Origin: Vicinamibacterales bacterium
Lineage (GTDB): Bacteria; Acidobacteriota; Vicinamibacteria; Vicinamibacterales; 2-12-FULL-66-21
Direction of reading: 5' to 3'
Assembly: GCA_035699745.1 (NCBI GenBank)
Contig: DASSPH010000073.1
Span: 1-64,000, forward strand
Length of the DNA: 64,000 nt
The position numbers and the translations under genes are program-made. The notes beneath the pieces are model-generated. The model was not told where the DNA came from and made no database searches. It saw only the letters and a program-made list of their open reading frames with translations. Position 1 is the first letter of the stretch; the number at the start of each line of letters is the position of its first letter. Shown here piece after piece: positions 10,460 through 20,501 of this stretch.

Positions 10460-11407
10460 TCAGCGTATCGCGCGGCTCACGATGGTTTCAACGACCGTGT
10501 ACGGATCGGTGTCGCGCGAGGCGATGCGATCCAGCATCCGGTCGAACTCCCCCGGCGCCAGCACCTGCTGGTTGACGTACTGCACGAAGCGGTGCGCCAG
10601 CAGCTCGCGGACGCGGAACTCGGCGCGGGCGCGGCGGCGCTCGCCCAGCGTCGCGGCGGTGTGCGTCCGGAACCGCTCGATCTGCTCGACCAGCTCCGCA
10701 ATCCCCTTGCCGGTCGTGGCCTCGGTCTTGACGATGGGCGGACGCCAGCGGCTCGCGTCGTAGGCCTCGAGCGACAGCATCGCCTCGATCGAGGCGACCG
10801 TACGGTCCGCTCCCTCGCGGTCCGCCTTGTTGACGACGAAGATATCGGCAATCTCCATGATGCCGGCCTTGAGCGCCTGCACTTCGTCGCCGGTGCCCGG
10901 CACCAGCGTGACGATCGACACGTCCGCGGTGCGCACGATGTCCACTTCGTCCTGCCCCACGCCCACGGTCTCGATGATGACGATGTCCTTGCCGGAGGCG
11001 TCGAGCACGAGAGCGGCTTCGGCCGTGGCCCGGGCGAGGCCGCCGAGATTGCCGCGCGTCGCCATGCTGCGGATGAAGACGCCGCTGTCGCCGGCGTGCG
11101 CCTGCATGCGGACCCGATCGCCGAGAATGGCGCCGCCCGTATACGGACTGGTCGGATCGACGGCGATGACGCCGACGCTGCGGCCGCCGCGCCGCAGCGC
11201 CGCGATGAGGCGGTCGACGAGCGTGCTCTTGCCGGCGCCGGGCGATCCGGTCACGCCGATCAGGTAGGCCCGGCCCGTGGCGGCGAAGATCCGGCGCACG
11301 AGATCGGGCCCCTGCGGCGCTTCGTCCTCGATCAGGCTGATGGCGCGCGCGATGGCGCGCGGATCCCCCTGGCGGACGCGCTCGGAGAGCGAGGCGCGTG
11401 CGTTCAC
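10460..11407 (-). CDS. meaB: Methylmalonyl-CoA mutase-associated GTPase MeaB
   Basis: G3E-family GTPase that gates adenosylcobalamin loading and protects methylmalonyl-CoA mutase. 315 residues, with Walker [13 protein letters not shown] (51-62), [32 protein letters not shown] (switch region) and NKADREGA for guanine specificity. The frame is open far upstream inside the acyl-CoA dehydrogenase, but the GTG at 11407 is chosen: it overlaps the upstream TGA (GTGA) and gives the family start [20 protein letters not shown]. The mutase subunits are 36 kb away at 46.8-48.9 kb. Confidence 0.95.
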   Translation of the reverse strand: MNARASLSERVRQGDPRAIARAISLIEDEAPQGPDLVRRIFAATGRAYLIGVTGSPGAGKSTLVDRLIAALRRGGRSVGVIAVDPTSPYTGGAILGDRVRMQAHAGDSGVFIRSMATRGNLGGLARATAEAALVLDASGKDIVIIETVGVGQDEVDIVRTADVSIVTLVPGTGDEVQALKAGIMEIADIFVVNKADREGADRTVASIEAMLSLEAYDASRWRPPIVKTEATTGKGIAELVEQIERFRTHTAATLGERRRARAEFRVRELLAHRFVQYVNQQVLAPGEFDRMLDRIASRDTDPYTVVETIVSRAIR

Positions 11408-12543
11408 GCCAGCAGCTGCCGCGCGATGACCAGGCGCTGGATCTCGCTCGTGCCCTCGCCGATGGTGAGCAGCTTCACGTCGCGGAAGTACTTCTCCGCC
11501 GGGTAGTCCTTCACGAAGCCGTAGCCGCCGTGGATCTGGACGCAGTCGTCGGCGACCTTGACCGCGGTCTCGCTGGCGTAGAGTTTCGCCATCGCCGATT
11601 CGCGGGTCATCCGCCGGCCGAGATCCTTGAGATGGGCGGCGCGATAAGTGAGCAGCCGCGCCGCTTCGATCCGCGTCGCCGCGTCGGCGAGCTTCCACTG
11701 GATCGCCTGGAACGCCGCGATCGGCTGGCCGAACTGCCGCCGTTCCCTGGCGTAGCCGCGCGCCGCTTCGTACGCCCCCTGCGCGAGCCCGACCGACAGC
11801 GCCGCGATGCCGATCCGGCCGGCGTCGAGCACCTGCAGGGTGTTGATGAAGCCCTGGCCTTCCTCGCCGAGCAACTGCGACGCGGGAATGCGGCAGTCCT
11901 GGAACACCACCTCGCTGGTGTCGCTGGCGCGCATCCCCAGCTTGTTCTCCTTCTTGCCGGCGCTCATCCCGGGCGTGCCGTGCTCGAGCACGAACGCGGA
12001 GATGCCGCGGTGCCCTTTCGTCCGATCGGTCACCGCCATCGCCACCATCATGCCGCCGATGCGGCCGTGAGTGATGAAGTTCTTCGCACCGTTGAGCACC
12101 CAGCCGTCGCCGCGGCGCACGGCGGTGGTGCGCATGCCGGCGGCGTCGCTCCCGGCGCTGGCTTCGGTGAGCCCCCACGCGCCGAGCACTTCACCTTTCA
12201 CCAGCCGCGGCAGGTACTGCTGCTTCTGCGCGCCGCTGCCGAACATGTTGATGTGCGAGGTGCACAGCCCGTTGTGCGCCGCCACCGACAGCGCGATCGC
12301 CGGACAGACGCGCGCCAGCTCCTCGATGCAGATGCAGTAGTCGACCGCCGACATGGCGGCGCCGCCGTACTGCTCGTCGAACTGGATGCCCATCAACCCC
12401 AGCGCCGCGAGCTTCGGCAGCAGGTCCATCGGAAACTGCTGCGCCTCGTCCCAGGCCATCACGTGCGGTCGCATCTCCGCTTCCGCGAACTCGCGGACGG
12501 TCTGCCGCAGCAGGCGCTGCTCTTCGGTCGGACGAAAATCCAC
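11404..12543 (-). CDS. Acyl-CoA dehydrogenase (short-chain/butyryl type)
   Basis: FAD-dependent alpha,beta-dehydrogenation of acyl-CoA, electrons passing to ETF. 379 residues, usual length. Seen in order: N-terminal helical domain starting [39 protein letters not shown] (flavin and substrate binding), [10 protein letters not shown], and the C-terminal domain with [18 protein letters not shown] and [19 protein letters not shown]. The catalytic base E363 is present in [17 protein letters not shown]. It overlaps the meaB start by 4 nt, linking it to propionate or branched-chain acyl-CoA breakdown (inference). Confidence 0.94.
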   Translation of the reverse strand: MDFRPTEEQRLLRQTVREFAEAEMRPHVMAWDEAQQFPMDLLPKLAALGLMGIQFDEQYGGAAMSAVDYCICIEELARVCPAIALSVAAHNGLCTSHINMFGSGAQKQQYLPRLVKGEVLGAWGLTEASAGSDAAGMRTTAVRRGDGWVLNGAKNFITHGRIGGMMVAMAVTDRTKGHRGISAFVLEHGTPGMSAGKKENKLGMRASDTSEVVFQDCRIPASQLLGEEGQGFINTLQVLDAGRIGIAALSVGLAQGAYEAARGYARERRQFGQPIAAFQAIQWKLADAATRIEAARLLTYRAAHLKDLGRRMTRESAMAKLYASETAVKVADDCVQIHGGYGFVKDYPAEKYFRDVKLLTIGEGTSEIQRLVIARQLLA

Positions 12544-12573
12544 TGGGCAAATTATACGGCCTGGTGCCTCGTC

Positions 12574-12710
12574 TGCTGAGACGCGCCGACGGCAGCGGCA
12601 CCAAGATCACAAAGGTCACGACGATCACAAAGAAGACCAGGTGGGTTTCTTTCCTGGTCTTTGTGATCCTCGTGGCCTTTGTGCCGCGGCCGTGGGCCGT
12701 CTCAGCGGGT
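12574..12710. repeat. Palindromic 9-mer repeat element, copy 2
   Basis: About 137 bp between the divergent acyl-CoA dehydrogenase and beta-barrel genes. The core has a left arm with 9-bp units ATCACAAAG, GTCACGACG, ATCACAAAG and a right arm CTTTGTGAT, CCTCGTGGC, CTTTGTGCC. Outside the arms, GAGACGCGCCGACGGCAGCG on the left is matched by an inverted GCCGTGGGCCGTCTCAGCG on the right, so the whole element is one long palindrome. Copies 1 and 3 are at 2853-2939 and 16632-16761. Confidence 0.82.
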
Positions 12711-12753
12711 CAGCGGGTCAGCGGCCGCCGTTCGAATCAGAGTACGATGAGGC

Positions 12754-13260
12754 ATGAAGAATCTGCTCGCCGCCGCGGCGTTCCTCCTGCTCGCACCCGC
12801 GCCGGCGTTCGCCGACCTGACGGCGTTTCTCGGCCGCACCACCACGCCGGAGGCGCGCAACACCAAGGGCTTCGCCATCGGCACCGGTCTGCTGATCGTC
12901 GGCTTCGAGTTCGAGTACGGCGCCACCGACGAGAAGCTGCGCACCGCGACCAGCAGCACGGCCGACGAAGACGCGCCGGCGCTGAAGACGTTCATGTTCA
13001 ACGGACTGCTGCAGACCCCGATCCCGATCGCGCGGACGCAGTTCTACGGCACGCTCGGCGCCGGCGTGTACCGCGAGACGCTCTCGACCGACGAGCCCAA
13101 CGACGGCACGAACTTCGGCACGAACGTCGGCGGCGGCGCGAAAATCACGCTCGCGGGACCGATTCGGCTGCGCCTGGATTACCGGGTGTTCAGTCTGCGG
13201 GGATCACCGCGCCACGCGACGGTGCAGCGCCTCTACGCCGGCATCAATCTGAAGTTCTGA
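12754..13260 (+). CDS. Secreted outer-membrane beta-barrel-like protein
   Basis: 168 residues with a clear signal peptide (MKNLLAAAAFLLLAPAPAFA). The mature part alternates polar and hydrophobic residues with many Gly/aromatic positions (FAIGTGLLIVGFEFEYGA, FYGTLGAGVYRETL, FGTNVGGGAKITLAGPIRLR) and ends in LYAGINLKF, the terminal phenylalanine typical of outer-membrane barrels. GATGAGG lies just before the ATG. It converges on the 13333-13845 gene, with a palindromic 8-mer array between them. Function unknown. Confidence 0.75.
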   Translation: MKNLLAAAAFLLLAPAPAFADLTAFLGRTTTPEARNTKGFAIGTGLLIVGFEFEYGATDEKLRTATSSTADEDAPALKTFMFNGLLQTPIPIARTQFYGTLGAGVYRETLSTDEPNDGTNFGTNVGGGAKITLAGPIRLRLDYRVFSLRGSPRHATVQRLYAGINLKF

Positions 13261-13261
13261 G

Positions 13262-13332
13262 AATCTGGAAATCTGGAAATTTGGAAATCTAAAATGCAGA
13301 TTTCCAGATTTCCAAATTTCCAGATTTCCAAA
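13262..13332. repeat. Palindromic 8-mer array (GGAAATCT)
   Basis: Between two convergent genes. The left arm has three units of GGAAATCT/GGAAATTT (about 13267-13290); the right arm has four units of AGATTTCC/AAATTTCC (about 13299-13329). The two arms are nearly perfect reverse complements around a short centre (AAAATGC), so the transcript could form a strong hairpin and may act as a two-way terminator. It is markedly more AT-rich than its surroundings. Confidence 0.88.
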
Positions 13333-13845
13333 TTACTTCACGGTCGGGGACATGTTGGTCGTCAGCTGCAGATTGAGCAGCGTCTGCCCGCTGGCGAAGC
13401 AGGCCTGATACTTCGCCCACAGATCCTGCGCTTCGCTGGGAAACGCTTCCCGCAGGATGTCGGTGATCGTGTAGTCGGCATCCTTCACCGGCGGATCCAG
13501 GATCCACATGTAGACGACGTTGCCGCCGGGGGCGGGCTCGAGTCCCTTGAACACGCGCCAGCCGAGGGCCTGCTGCTTGCGTTTCGGGTCGTCGCTCCTG
13601 GTGAGCCCTTCCTTGACGCGCGCCATCACCGCCTCGAAATCGGCGGTCTTGTCCGGTTTGATGACGCTGAACATGACGCCGGCATCGGAGGTGAAGCGGC
13701 GCGACGCGGGAACCGAGGGGGAGGTCTGTGGAGTCGCCGCGGCCTGGCCCGGAGCGGGCACAGGCGCGGCAGGCGGCTGGGGAGCCGTTTGCGCCGCGGC
13801 GGACACCGCCGCGAGCGCCATCATGAGCAACGAGCTGACTTTCAC
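13333..13845 (-). CDS. Secreted protein, tandem paralogue B
   Basis: 170 residues from the GTG at 13845, with signal peptide VKVSSLLMMALAAVSAAAQ, a Pro/Ala/Gln-rich linker, then a domain that aligns with the next gene: GVMFSVIKPDKTADFEAVMA and ALGWRVFKGLEPAPGGNVVY with ILDPPVKDADYTITDILREA. Family and function not recognised; the phrase 'IKPDKTADFE' suggests a small periplasmic domain. The frame is open upstream to 13953, but the signal peptide decides the start. It lies 38 bp after the stop of its paralogue. Confidence 0.75.
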   Translation of the reverse strand: MKVSSLLMMALAAVSAAAQTAPQPPAAPVPAPGQAAATPQTSPSVPASRRFTSDAGVMFSVIKPDKTADFEAVMARVKEGLTRSDDPKRKQQALGWRVFKGLEPAPGGNVVYMWILDPPVKDADYTITDILREAFPSEAQDLWAKYQACFASGQTLLNLQLTTNMSPTVK

Positions 13846-13883
13846 GCGCACTGCAGGCAGCCGGGTGGGCAGGAGCGCCGCCG

Positions 13884-14405
13884 CTAACCCCCGAGCTGCG
13901 TGAGGCTCAGCTTGCTGAGACCGGCCGCGAACGCGTCGGCGTACCGCTTCCACATGTCGGCGGCCTCCGGCGCGCGGAGTTCGTCCGGCGTCATCGTCTT
14001 CGAGAGCATCTGGAACAGCTCGTACTCGGAATCGGCCACCGCGGGATCGATCAGCACGACGTAGAGGGCGTTCGGACCGAACGGCTCGCTCGACTTGTAG
14101 ATCTTGAAGCCCTGGGCCTGCTTCTGCAGCGTCGCATCCTGCGTCTTGGCGAAGCCGGCCTTCAGCTTGCCCGCCATCTCCTCGAACACCGCGGTCTTGT
14201 CAGGCTTGATCTGCACCAGGAGGATGCCGGCCGGCGTCGTGAACGGAATCTTCGGCGCGGCGGGCGCCGGCGCCGCAGCGGTCTGTCCCGCGGGGGGCTG
14301 CTGGCCTGCCGGCGGCTGCTGACTCGTGGTCGTCGCCTGAGCGAACGCTGCAGCGGGGGCGAGCACCACCGCGAAGGCAAAAGCACTAATCACGCAAGAA
14401 CGCAT
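13884..14405 (-). CDS. Secreted protein, tandem paralogue A
   Basis: 173 residues: signal peptide MRSCVISAFAFAVVLAPAAA, a Q/P/A-rich linker (residues 24-50), and a domain sharing ILLVQIKPDKTAVFEEMAGK, GFKIYKSSEPFGPNALYVVL and IDPAVADSEYELFQML with its downstream paralogue. AAGGAGG stands 7 nt before the ATG, an unusually good ribosome binding site for this window. The pair looks like a tandem duplication that has diverged strongly. No function recognised. Confidence 0.78.
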   Translation of the reverse strand: MRSCVISAFAFAVVLAPAAAFAQATTTSQQPPAGQQPPAGQTAAAPAPAAPKIPFTTPAGILLVQIKPDKTAVFEEMAGKLKAGFAKTQDATLQKQAQGFKIYKSSEPFGPNALYVVLIDPAVADSEYELFQMLSKTMTPDELRAPEAADMWKRYADAFAAGLSKLSLTQLGG

Positions 14406-14499
14406 CCCAATCTCCTCCTTGGGCGGAAGGTCCGAACGGCCACTCTATCACAGCCATGTACCCATCGGACCGCGCCGCATCATCACCGTTTCAGAGCTT

Positions 14500-15771
14500 T
14501 CAGACGAACACCGCCAGCACCTCGTTGGCCATCAGCATCCCGGCCCGCGTGAGCCGGAGCACCCGCCCGTCGCGCACCACCCAGCCCGCCTCGACGAAGG
14601 GCTGCAGCGCGCCGCCGTATCTGGCCCAGACGTCCGTGCCGTAGCGAGCCGCGAAGGCGTCCAGATCGATCCCGTCGACGAGGCGCAATCCCATGAACAG
14701 CGCCTCTTCGAGCCGCTCATCCGCGGACAGGATCCGCCGTTCCGCCACGGGATCCGCGCCGGCGGTCACGCGCGCGATGTACTCCTCGGTGCCCGGGACG
14801 TTCTTCCACCGGACGCCGGCGCGCGTGCCATGCGCACCACACCCGAAAGCAAGCCACTCGCCATCTCTCCAGTACTTGACGTTGTGGCGCGATTCGCGGC
14901 CGGCTCTCGCGACGTTCGAGATCTCGTACTGCCGCAGCCCCGCCGATTCGAGCGCGTCCATCGCCCGCAGGTACATCTCGGCCGCGTCGTCATCCGGCGC
15001 CTGCGACCAGCCGGCCCGTGCCATGTCCTCTTTCAGCGGCGCGTTGGGGTACAGCTCGAGCAGGTAGAGCGACGCATGGTCCGGCGACGCCGCGATCAGC
15101 GCCTCGACGTTGGACAGCCACCCGCCGACGCTCTGACCCGGGAGCCACATCATCAGGTCCAGACTGACGTTGTCGAACCCGGCGGCACGCGCCTCGCGCA
15201 CCGCCGCGCGGGCGCGATCCGCGGAATGCATCCGCCCGAGCCGCTTCAGCTCGTCGTCGTGGAACGACTGGACCCCGAAGCTCAGACGATTGACACCGGC
15301 GGCGCGAAAACGTTCCAGCTTGGCGCGATCGACCGTCTCCGGATTCGTCTCGAGGGTGATCTCCCATTCGACGCGGGCGGACGCTCGTCCCCCCTCGCCC
15401 GGGGCAGGCGGCCGCGCGCCGAACCGTTGCTGGATATCGGCAGTGATGGCGGCTATGTCGTCGGGCTCGAGCAGCGACGGCGTCCCGCCGCCGAAGAATA
15501 CCGTATCGGCCTCGACGCCGGCCGGCGCCCCGCCGATCTCGCGCCGCAGCGCCGCGACGTAGCGCGTCTTGAGATCCGCGTCATAGAGGCCCCGGTTGAA
15601 ATTGCAGTAGTTGCAGATCGACGAGCAGAACGGAATATGGACGTAGACCCCCGCACGGACGTTTGGGAGTTGGAAGGTGGGCGTTCCTTGGGAGTTGGCC
15701 GTTCCTCGGGAGTTGGGCGCTGGAAATCGGGAATTGACGCCGCTCAGCTTAAGTTCCCGCTTTCCCACCAC
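14500..15771 (-). CDS. hemW: Radical SAM heme chaperone HemW (coproporphyrinogen III oxidase-like)
   Basis: 423 residues. The radical SAM cluster motif is VYVHIPFCSSICNYCNF (Cys triad C-x3-C-x2-C), followed by FFGGGTPSLL, LETNPETVD, RLSFGVQSFHDDELKRLGR and the HemW C-terminal domain (WKNVPGTEEYIARV). The CNF after the triad marks HemW rather than HemN. Homologues start just before VYVHIPFC; here no ATG or GTG occurs there, so the start is a GTG at 15771 or 15768 and the first ~38 residues are translated from a GGGAGTT-type repeat. It overlaps the 3' end of the upstream ATPase gene by 23 bp. Confidence 0.9.
   Translation of the reverse strand: MVGKRELKLSGVNSRFPAPNSRGTANSQGTPTFQLPNVRAGVYVHIPFCSSICNYCNFNRGLYDADLKTRYVAALRREIGGAPAGVEADTVFFGGGTPSLLEPDDIAAITADIQQRFGARPPAPGEGGRASARVEWEITLETNPETVDRAKLERFRAAGVNRLSFGVQSFHDDELKRLGRMHSADRARAAVREARAAGFDNVSLDLMMWLPGQSVGGWLSNVEALIAASPDHASLYLLELYPNAPLKEDMARAGWSQAPDDDAAEMYLRAMDALESAGLRQYEISNVARAGRESRHNVKYWRDGEWLAFGCGAHGTRAGVRWKNVPGTEEYIARVTAGADPVAERRILSADERLEEALFMGLRLVDGIDLDAFAARYGTDVWARYGGALQPFVEAGWVVRDGRVLRLTRAGMLMANEVLAVFV
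15660..15735. repeat. Heptamer-type repeat (GGGAGTT) inside the 5' end of hemW
   Basis: Units GGGAGTT, GGAAGGT, GGGCGTT, GGGAGTT, GGCCGTT, GGGAGTT, GGGCGCT and GGGAATT, with two 4-bp spacers (CCTT, CCTC). The array lies within the hemW reading frame upstream of the conserved radical SAM domain and resembles the intergenic arrays elsewhere in the window. Confidence 0.75.
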
Positions 15772-16612
15772 TCCAGCCTAACTCTTTCCCCGGCTTGAGC
15801 TGGGCGCGGATCGGCCCTTTGGCGCGCGCGGGGAGCGTCCGCTTTCCCGACCCTTGCGCCTTCCGCTTCCACGCCATCAGCAGATCTTCGGGGCCGGCGT
15901 TGGTCGGCGCGTGCCTGAAATCGGCGCCGTCCCACTCCAGGAAGTCGCACATCTCGTGCAGCCGCGAGTGAATCCGGAAGCCAATCCGCTCCTTCAGGCT
16001 GAAATCCGTGCTCTCGGTTTCCGCGTCGTCAGGCGTGTCTTCGTAGTTCGAGGTGAAGATCGTCAGCCGCCGCTCGTTGTAGCGGGTGTTGACGATCAGG
16101 TTCATCGTCTCTTCGACCCATTCCGAGGGCTTCTCGGAGCCGAGATCGTCGAGCACGAGCAGATCCGTCTCCATCACCGGCCGCAGGATGTCCATCTCCG
16201 CCGTGCGCACCAGCGGGTTGTAGGTGCTGCGGATCAGTCGGAGCAGATCGCGCGTGTCGTAGAACAACCCGCGCGCCCCGCGGGTGAGAATCGCGCGCCG
16301 CAGCACCGCCACCGCGATGTGGGTCTTGCCGATCCCCGGCGGGCCGATCAGGCACATCCCCTTGCGCGCGTGCTCGCCGCCGGGAAAGTCTTCGGCGAAG
16401 CGCCTCGCGCGGCGCACGGCGGCCGCGAGTTTCTCGTTCGGGTAAATGACAAAGCTGTCGAGGTCGCAGCCGCGGTACCGCGGCGGAATCCGCGCGTCGT
16501 CGAGCAGCCGCGCGGTCACGCCGTCACGCCAGCAGTCGCAGCGGACGACGCGGCGGACACCGTCGGTGATGTCCGCTTTCCATCCGGTGTCGTCGCAGCG
16601 GTCGCACGGCAT
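15749..16612 (-). CDS. DnaC/IstB-like AAA+ ATPase
   Basis: 287 residues. N-terminal four-cysteine zinc ribbon (PCDRCDDTGW, then VVRCDCWRDG), Walker A CLIGPPGIGKTHIAVAVLR, Walker B TDLLVLDDLGSE, sensor 1 LTIFTSNYE and an arginine-finger segment GFRIHSRLHEMC. This is the layout of helicase loaders and IstB-type ATPases; no transposase accompanies it, so a replication or helicase-loading role is more likely than a transposon one. The ATG at 16612 just before the zinc ribbon is preferred over a TTG 48 nt upstream. The C-terminal ~35 residues are basic and low-complexity. Confidence 0.85.
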   Translation of the reverse strand: MPCDRCDDTGWKADITDGVRRVVRCDCWRDGVTARLLDDARIPPRYRGCDLDSFVIYPNEKLAAAVRRARRFAEDFPGGEHARKGMCLIGPPGIGKTHIAVAVLRRAILTRGARGLFYDTRDLLRLIRSTYNPLVRTAEMDILRPVMETDLLVLDDLGSEKPSEWVEETMNLIVNTRYNERRLTIFTSNYEDTPDDAETESTDFSLKERIGFRIHSRLHEMCDFLEWDGADFRHAPTNAGPEDLLMAWKRKAQGSGKRTLPARAKGPIRAQLKPGKELGWSGGKAGT

Positions 16613-16681
16613 GGGGAGATCGGGATTGTAGCACCGAGACGCGCCGGCGGCTCGACACAAAGCGCACGAAGGCCACGAAGA

Positions 16682-17168
<487 letters not shown>

Positions 17169-17179
<11 letters not shown>

Positions 17180-18230
17180 ACAGCTTCCCGAACTCGCGCA
17201 TCAGCTCTTTGCCGCGCTCGTCGACGATCTGCGGCAGCACGATGGTGACGTCGACGATGAGATCGCCGCGGCCGCCGGCGGCGGTCGGCGCGCCGCGCTC
17301 GCGGAGGCGGAACCGCTGCCCCGCCTGCGTGCCCGGCGGAATCCGCAGCTTCACGGGCCCCTCGAGCGACGGCACGTCGACGCGGGCGCCGAGGACCGCG
17401 TCGTGCACGCGGATCGGCACGGTGACGCAGAGATCGTCTCCCTGGCGGCGGAACGTCGGGTGCGGCTGCACGTGGACGGTGACGTAGAGGTCGCCGTTCG
17501 GCGCGCCGCGCCGTCCCGCGTGCCCCCGGCCGGCGATGCGCAGGCGGGCGCCGTCGTGCACGCCGGCCGGAACCGTGACCGGCGCCGCCTCGCTCCGGAC
17601 CTGCAGTCCCTGGCCGCCACACGCCGCACAACGCTGCGTCTGCTGCCGTCCCGATCCGTGGCACGCCGCGCAGCTCTTCGTGAACACCATGTGGCCGCGG
17701 GCCCAGCGGACCTTGCCGGTCCCCTGACACGGCGCGCAGCGCCCTTCCGGCGTGCGCACCGTTCCGCCGCCGCCGCACACGCCGCAGGCGTGCTGACGGA
17801 CGATGACGACCTGCTGCGCCGCGCCGCGCATCGCCTCTTCGAACGAGACGGTCAGCGCCGCGTGGATGTCAGCCCCCTGCTGCGGGCGGCCGGCATCGGA
17901 CGGCCGAACGGGATGCAGCACCTCCGCGAACAACTCGGTGAACGTCGCCGCCTGGGGTCCGTGCGCGGCAGAGGAGAAATCGAACCCGGTGAACTCGAAC
18001 GTCGTGGCGCCGTTGGGCGCGGTCTGCCCGCCGGACGTGTCGTACGACCGGCGCCGATCCGGATCGACGAGCGTCTCGTACGCTTCGGAGATCCGCTTGT
18101 ACAGACTCGCGGCAGCGCGATCGCCCGGATTGATGTCCGGATGGTACCGCCGCGAGAGCCGCCGGTAGGCGCGCTTGATCTCGGACGGCGACGCCCCAGG
18201 CGCAAGGCCGAGCAGCGAGTACAGATCCAT
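17169..18230 (-). CDS. dnaJ: DnaJ co-chaperone
   Basis: 353 residues, normal for type I DnaJ. J domain MDLYSLLGLAPGASPSEIKR with the HPD motif at 30-32; a short Gly/Phe-poor linker; four zinc-binding repeats CGVCGGGG, CAPCQGTG, CAACHGSG and CAACGGQG; then the substrate-binding C-terminal domains (PPGTQAGQRFRLRERG). The frame is open upstream through the repeat-filled gap, but the ATG at 18230 gives the universal J-domain start. No grpE lies between dnaK and dnaJ. Probably transcribed from the dnaK promoter through a 202-bp repeat region. Confidence 0.95.
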
Positions 18231-18234
18231 GTCA

Positions 18235-18420
18235 AATCCCAACTTCCAAGGCCCAACGCCCAACGAACGCTCAACTCCCAACGCCCAAAACTCCCAAACT
18301 CCCAAGGCTCCCAAGCTCCCAGGACTCCCCAACGCCAACCCCCGTCGCGATCTGCTGGGCGTCGGGCGTTGGGCGTTGGGCGTTAATTGGAGCGTTGGGC
18401 GTTGGCCGCTTGGGCCTTGA
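18235..18420. repeat. Large inverted heptamer array (CCCAACG / CGTTGGG) between dnaK and dnaJ
   Basis: Left arm (about 18235-18340): CCCAACT, TCCAAGG, CCCAACG, CCCAACG, then units of AACTCCC, AACGCCC and AAGCTCCC. Right arm (about 18354-18416): GGGCGTC, GGGCGTT three times, AATTGGAGCGTT, GGGCGTT. The arms are inverted, so the dnaK-dnaJ mRNA could fold here into a long hairpin, which might lower dnaJ expression or stabilise the dnaK part. Confidence 0.85.
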
Positions 18421-18432
18421 CGCAACTCAGCC

Positions 18433-20349
<1,917 letters not shown>

Positions 20350-20390
20350 GTCGTATGTCCTCGCCTTCCGCGAAACTTTATAATGTTGAA

Positions 20391-20420
20391 AGTATAAAAT
20401 GTGAGTTCGAACATGTCAAG
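20391..20420 (-). promoter_or_regulatory. dnaK promoter with overlapping HAIR-like HspR operator
   Basis: On the minus strand, TTGACA (20414-20419) and TATACT (20391-20396) are separated by exactly 17 bp, a near-perfect housekeeping-sigma promoter 42 bp before the dnaK ATG. Over the -35 box lies CTTGACA-N7-ACTCACA (20400-20420), which keeps CTTGA and ACTCA of the known HspR operator CTTGAGT-N7-ACTCAAG (10 of 14 positions). Since hspR is in the same operon, autoregulation is likely. Binding is inferred from the match, not shown. Confidence 0.75.
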
Positions 20421-20438
20421 GCCGACCGTGGGCAATTT

Positions 20439-20467
20439 CTGAAATCCCTGTAAGCCGGTGATATACT
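20439..20467 (+). promoter_or_regulatory. Candidate promoter of the DUF6600/FecR gene
   Basis: A consensus -10 box TATACT (20462-20467) lies 35 bp before the ATG. At 17-bp spacing the -35 position reads CTGAAA, a 4 of 6 match. It is divergent from the dnaK promoter, with the HAIR-like site about 20 bp further upstream. The gene's ribosome binding site is GAGAGG close to its ATG. Confidence 0.5.
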
Positions 20468-20501
20468 GCCGATTGCCAACCTGCCCCACTCGAGAGGCTT
20501 T

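Noticed and set aside
12725-12760. GTTCGAATC word resembling a tRNA T-loop
   Set aside because: No acceptor stem or anticodon arm can be built around it; no CCA end.
15749-16612. IS21-type istB transposition helper
   Set aside because: No istA transposase or terminal inverted repeats nearby; zinc ribbon and operon context favour a helicase-loader role.
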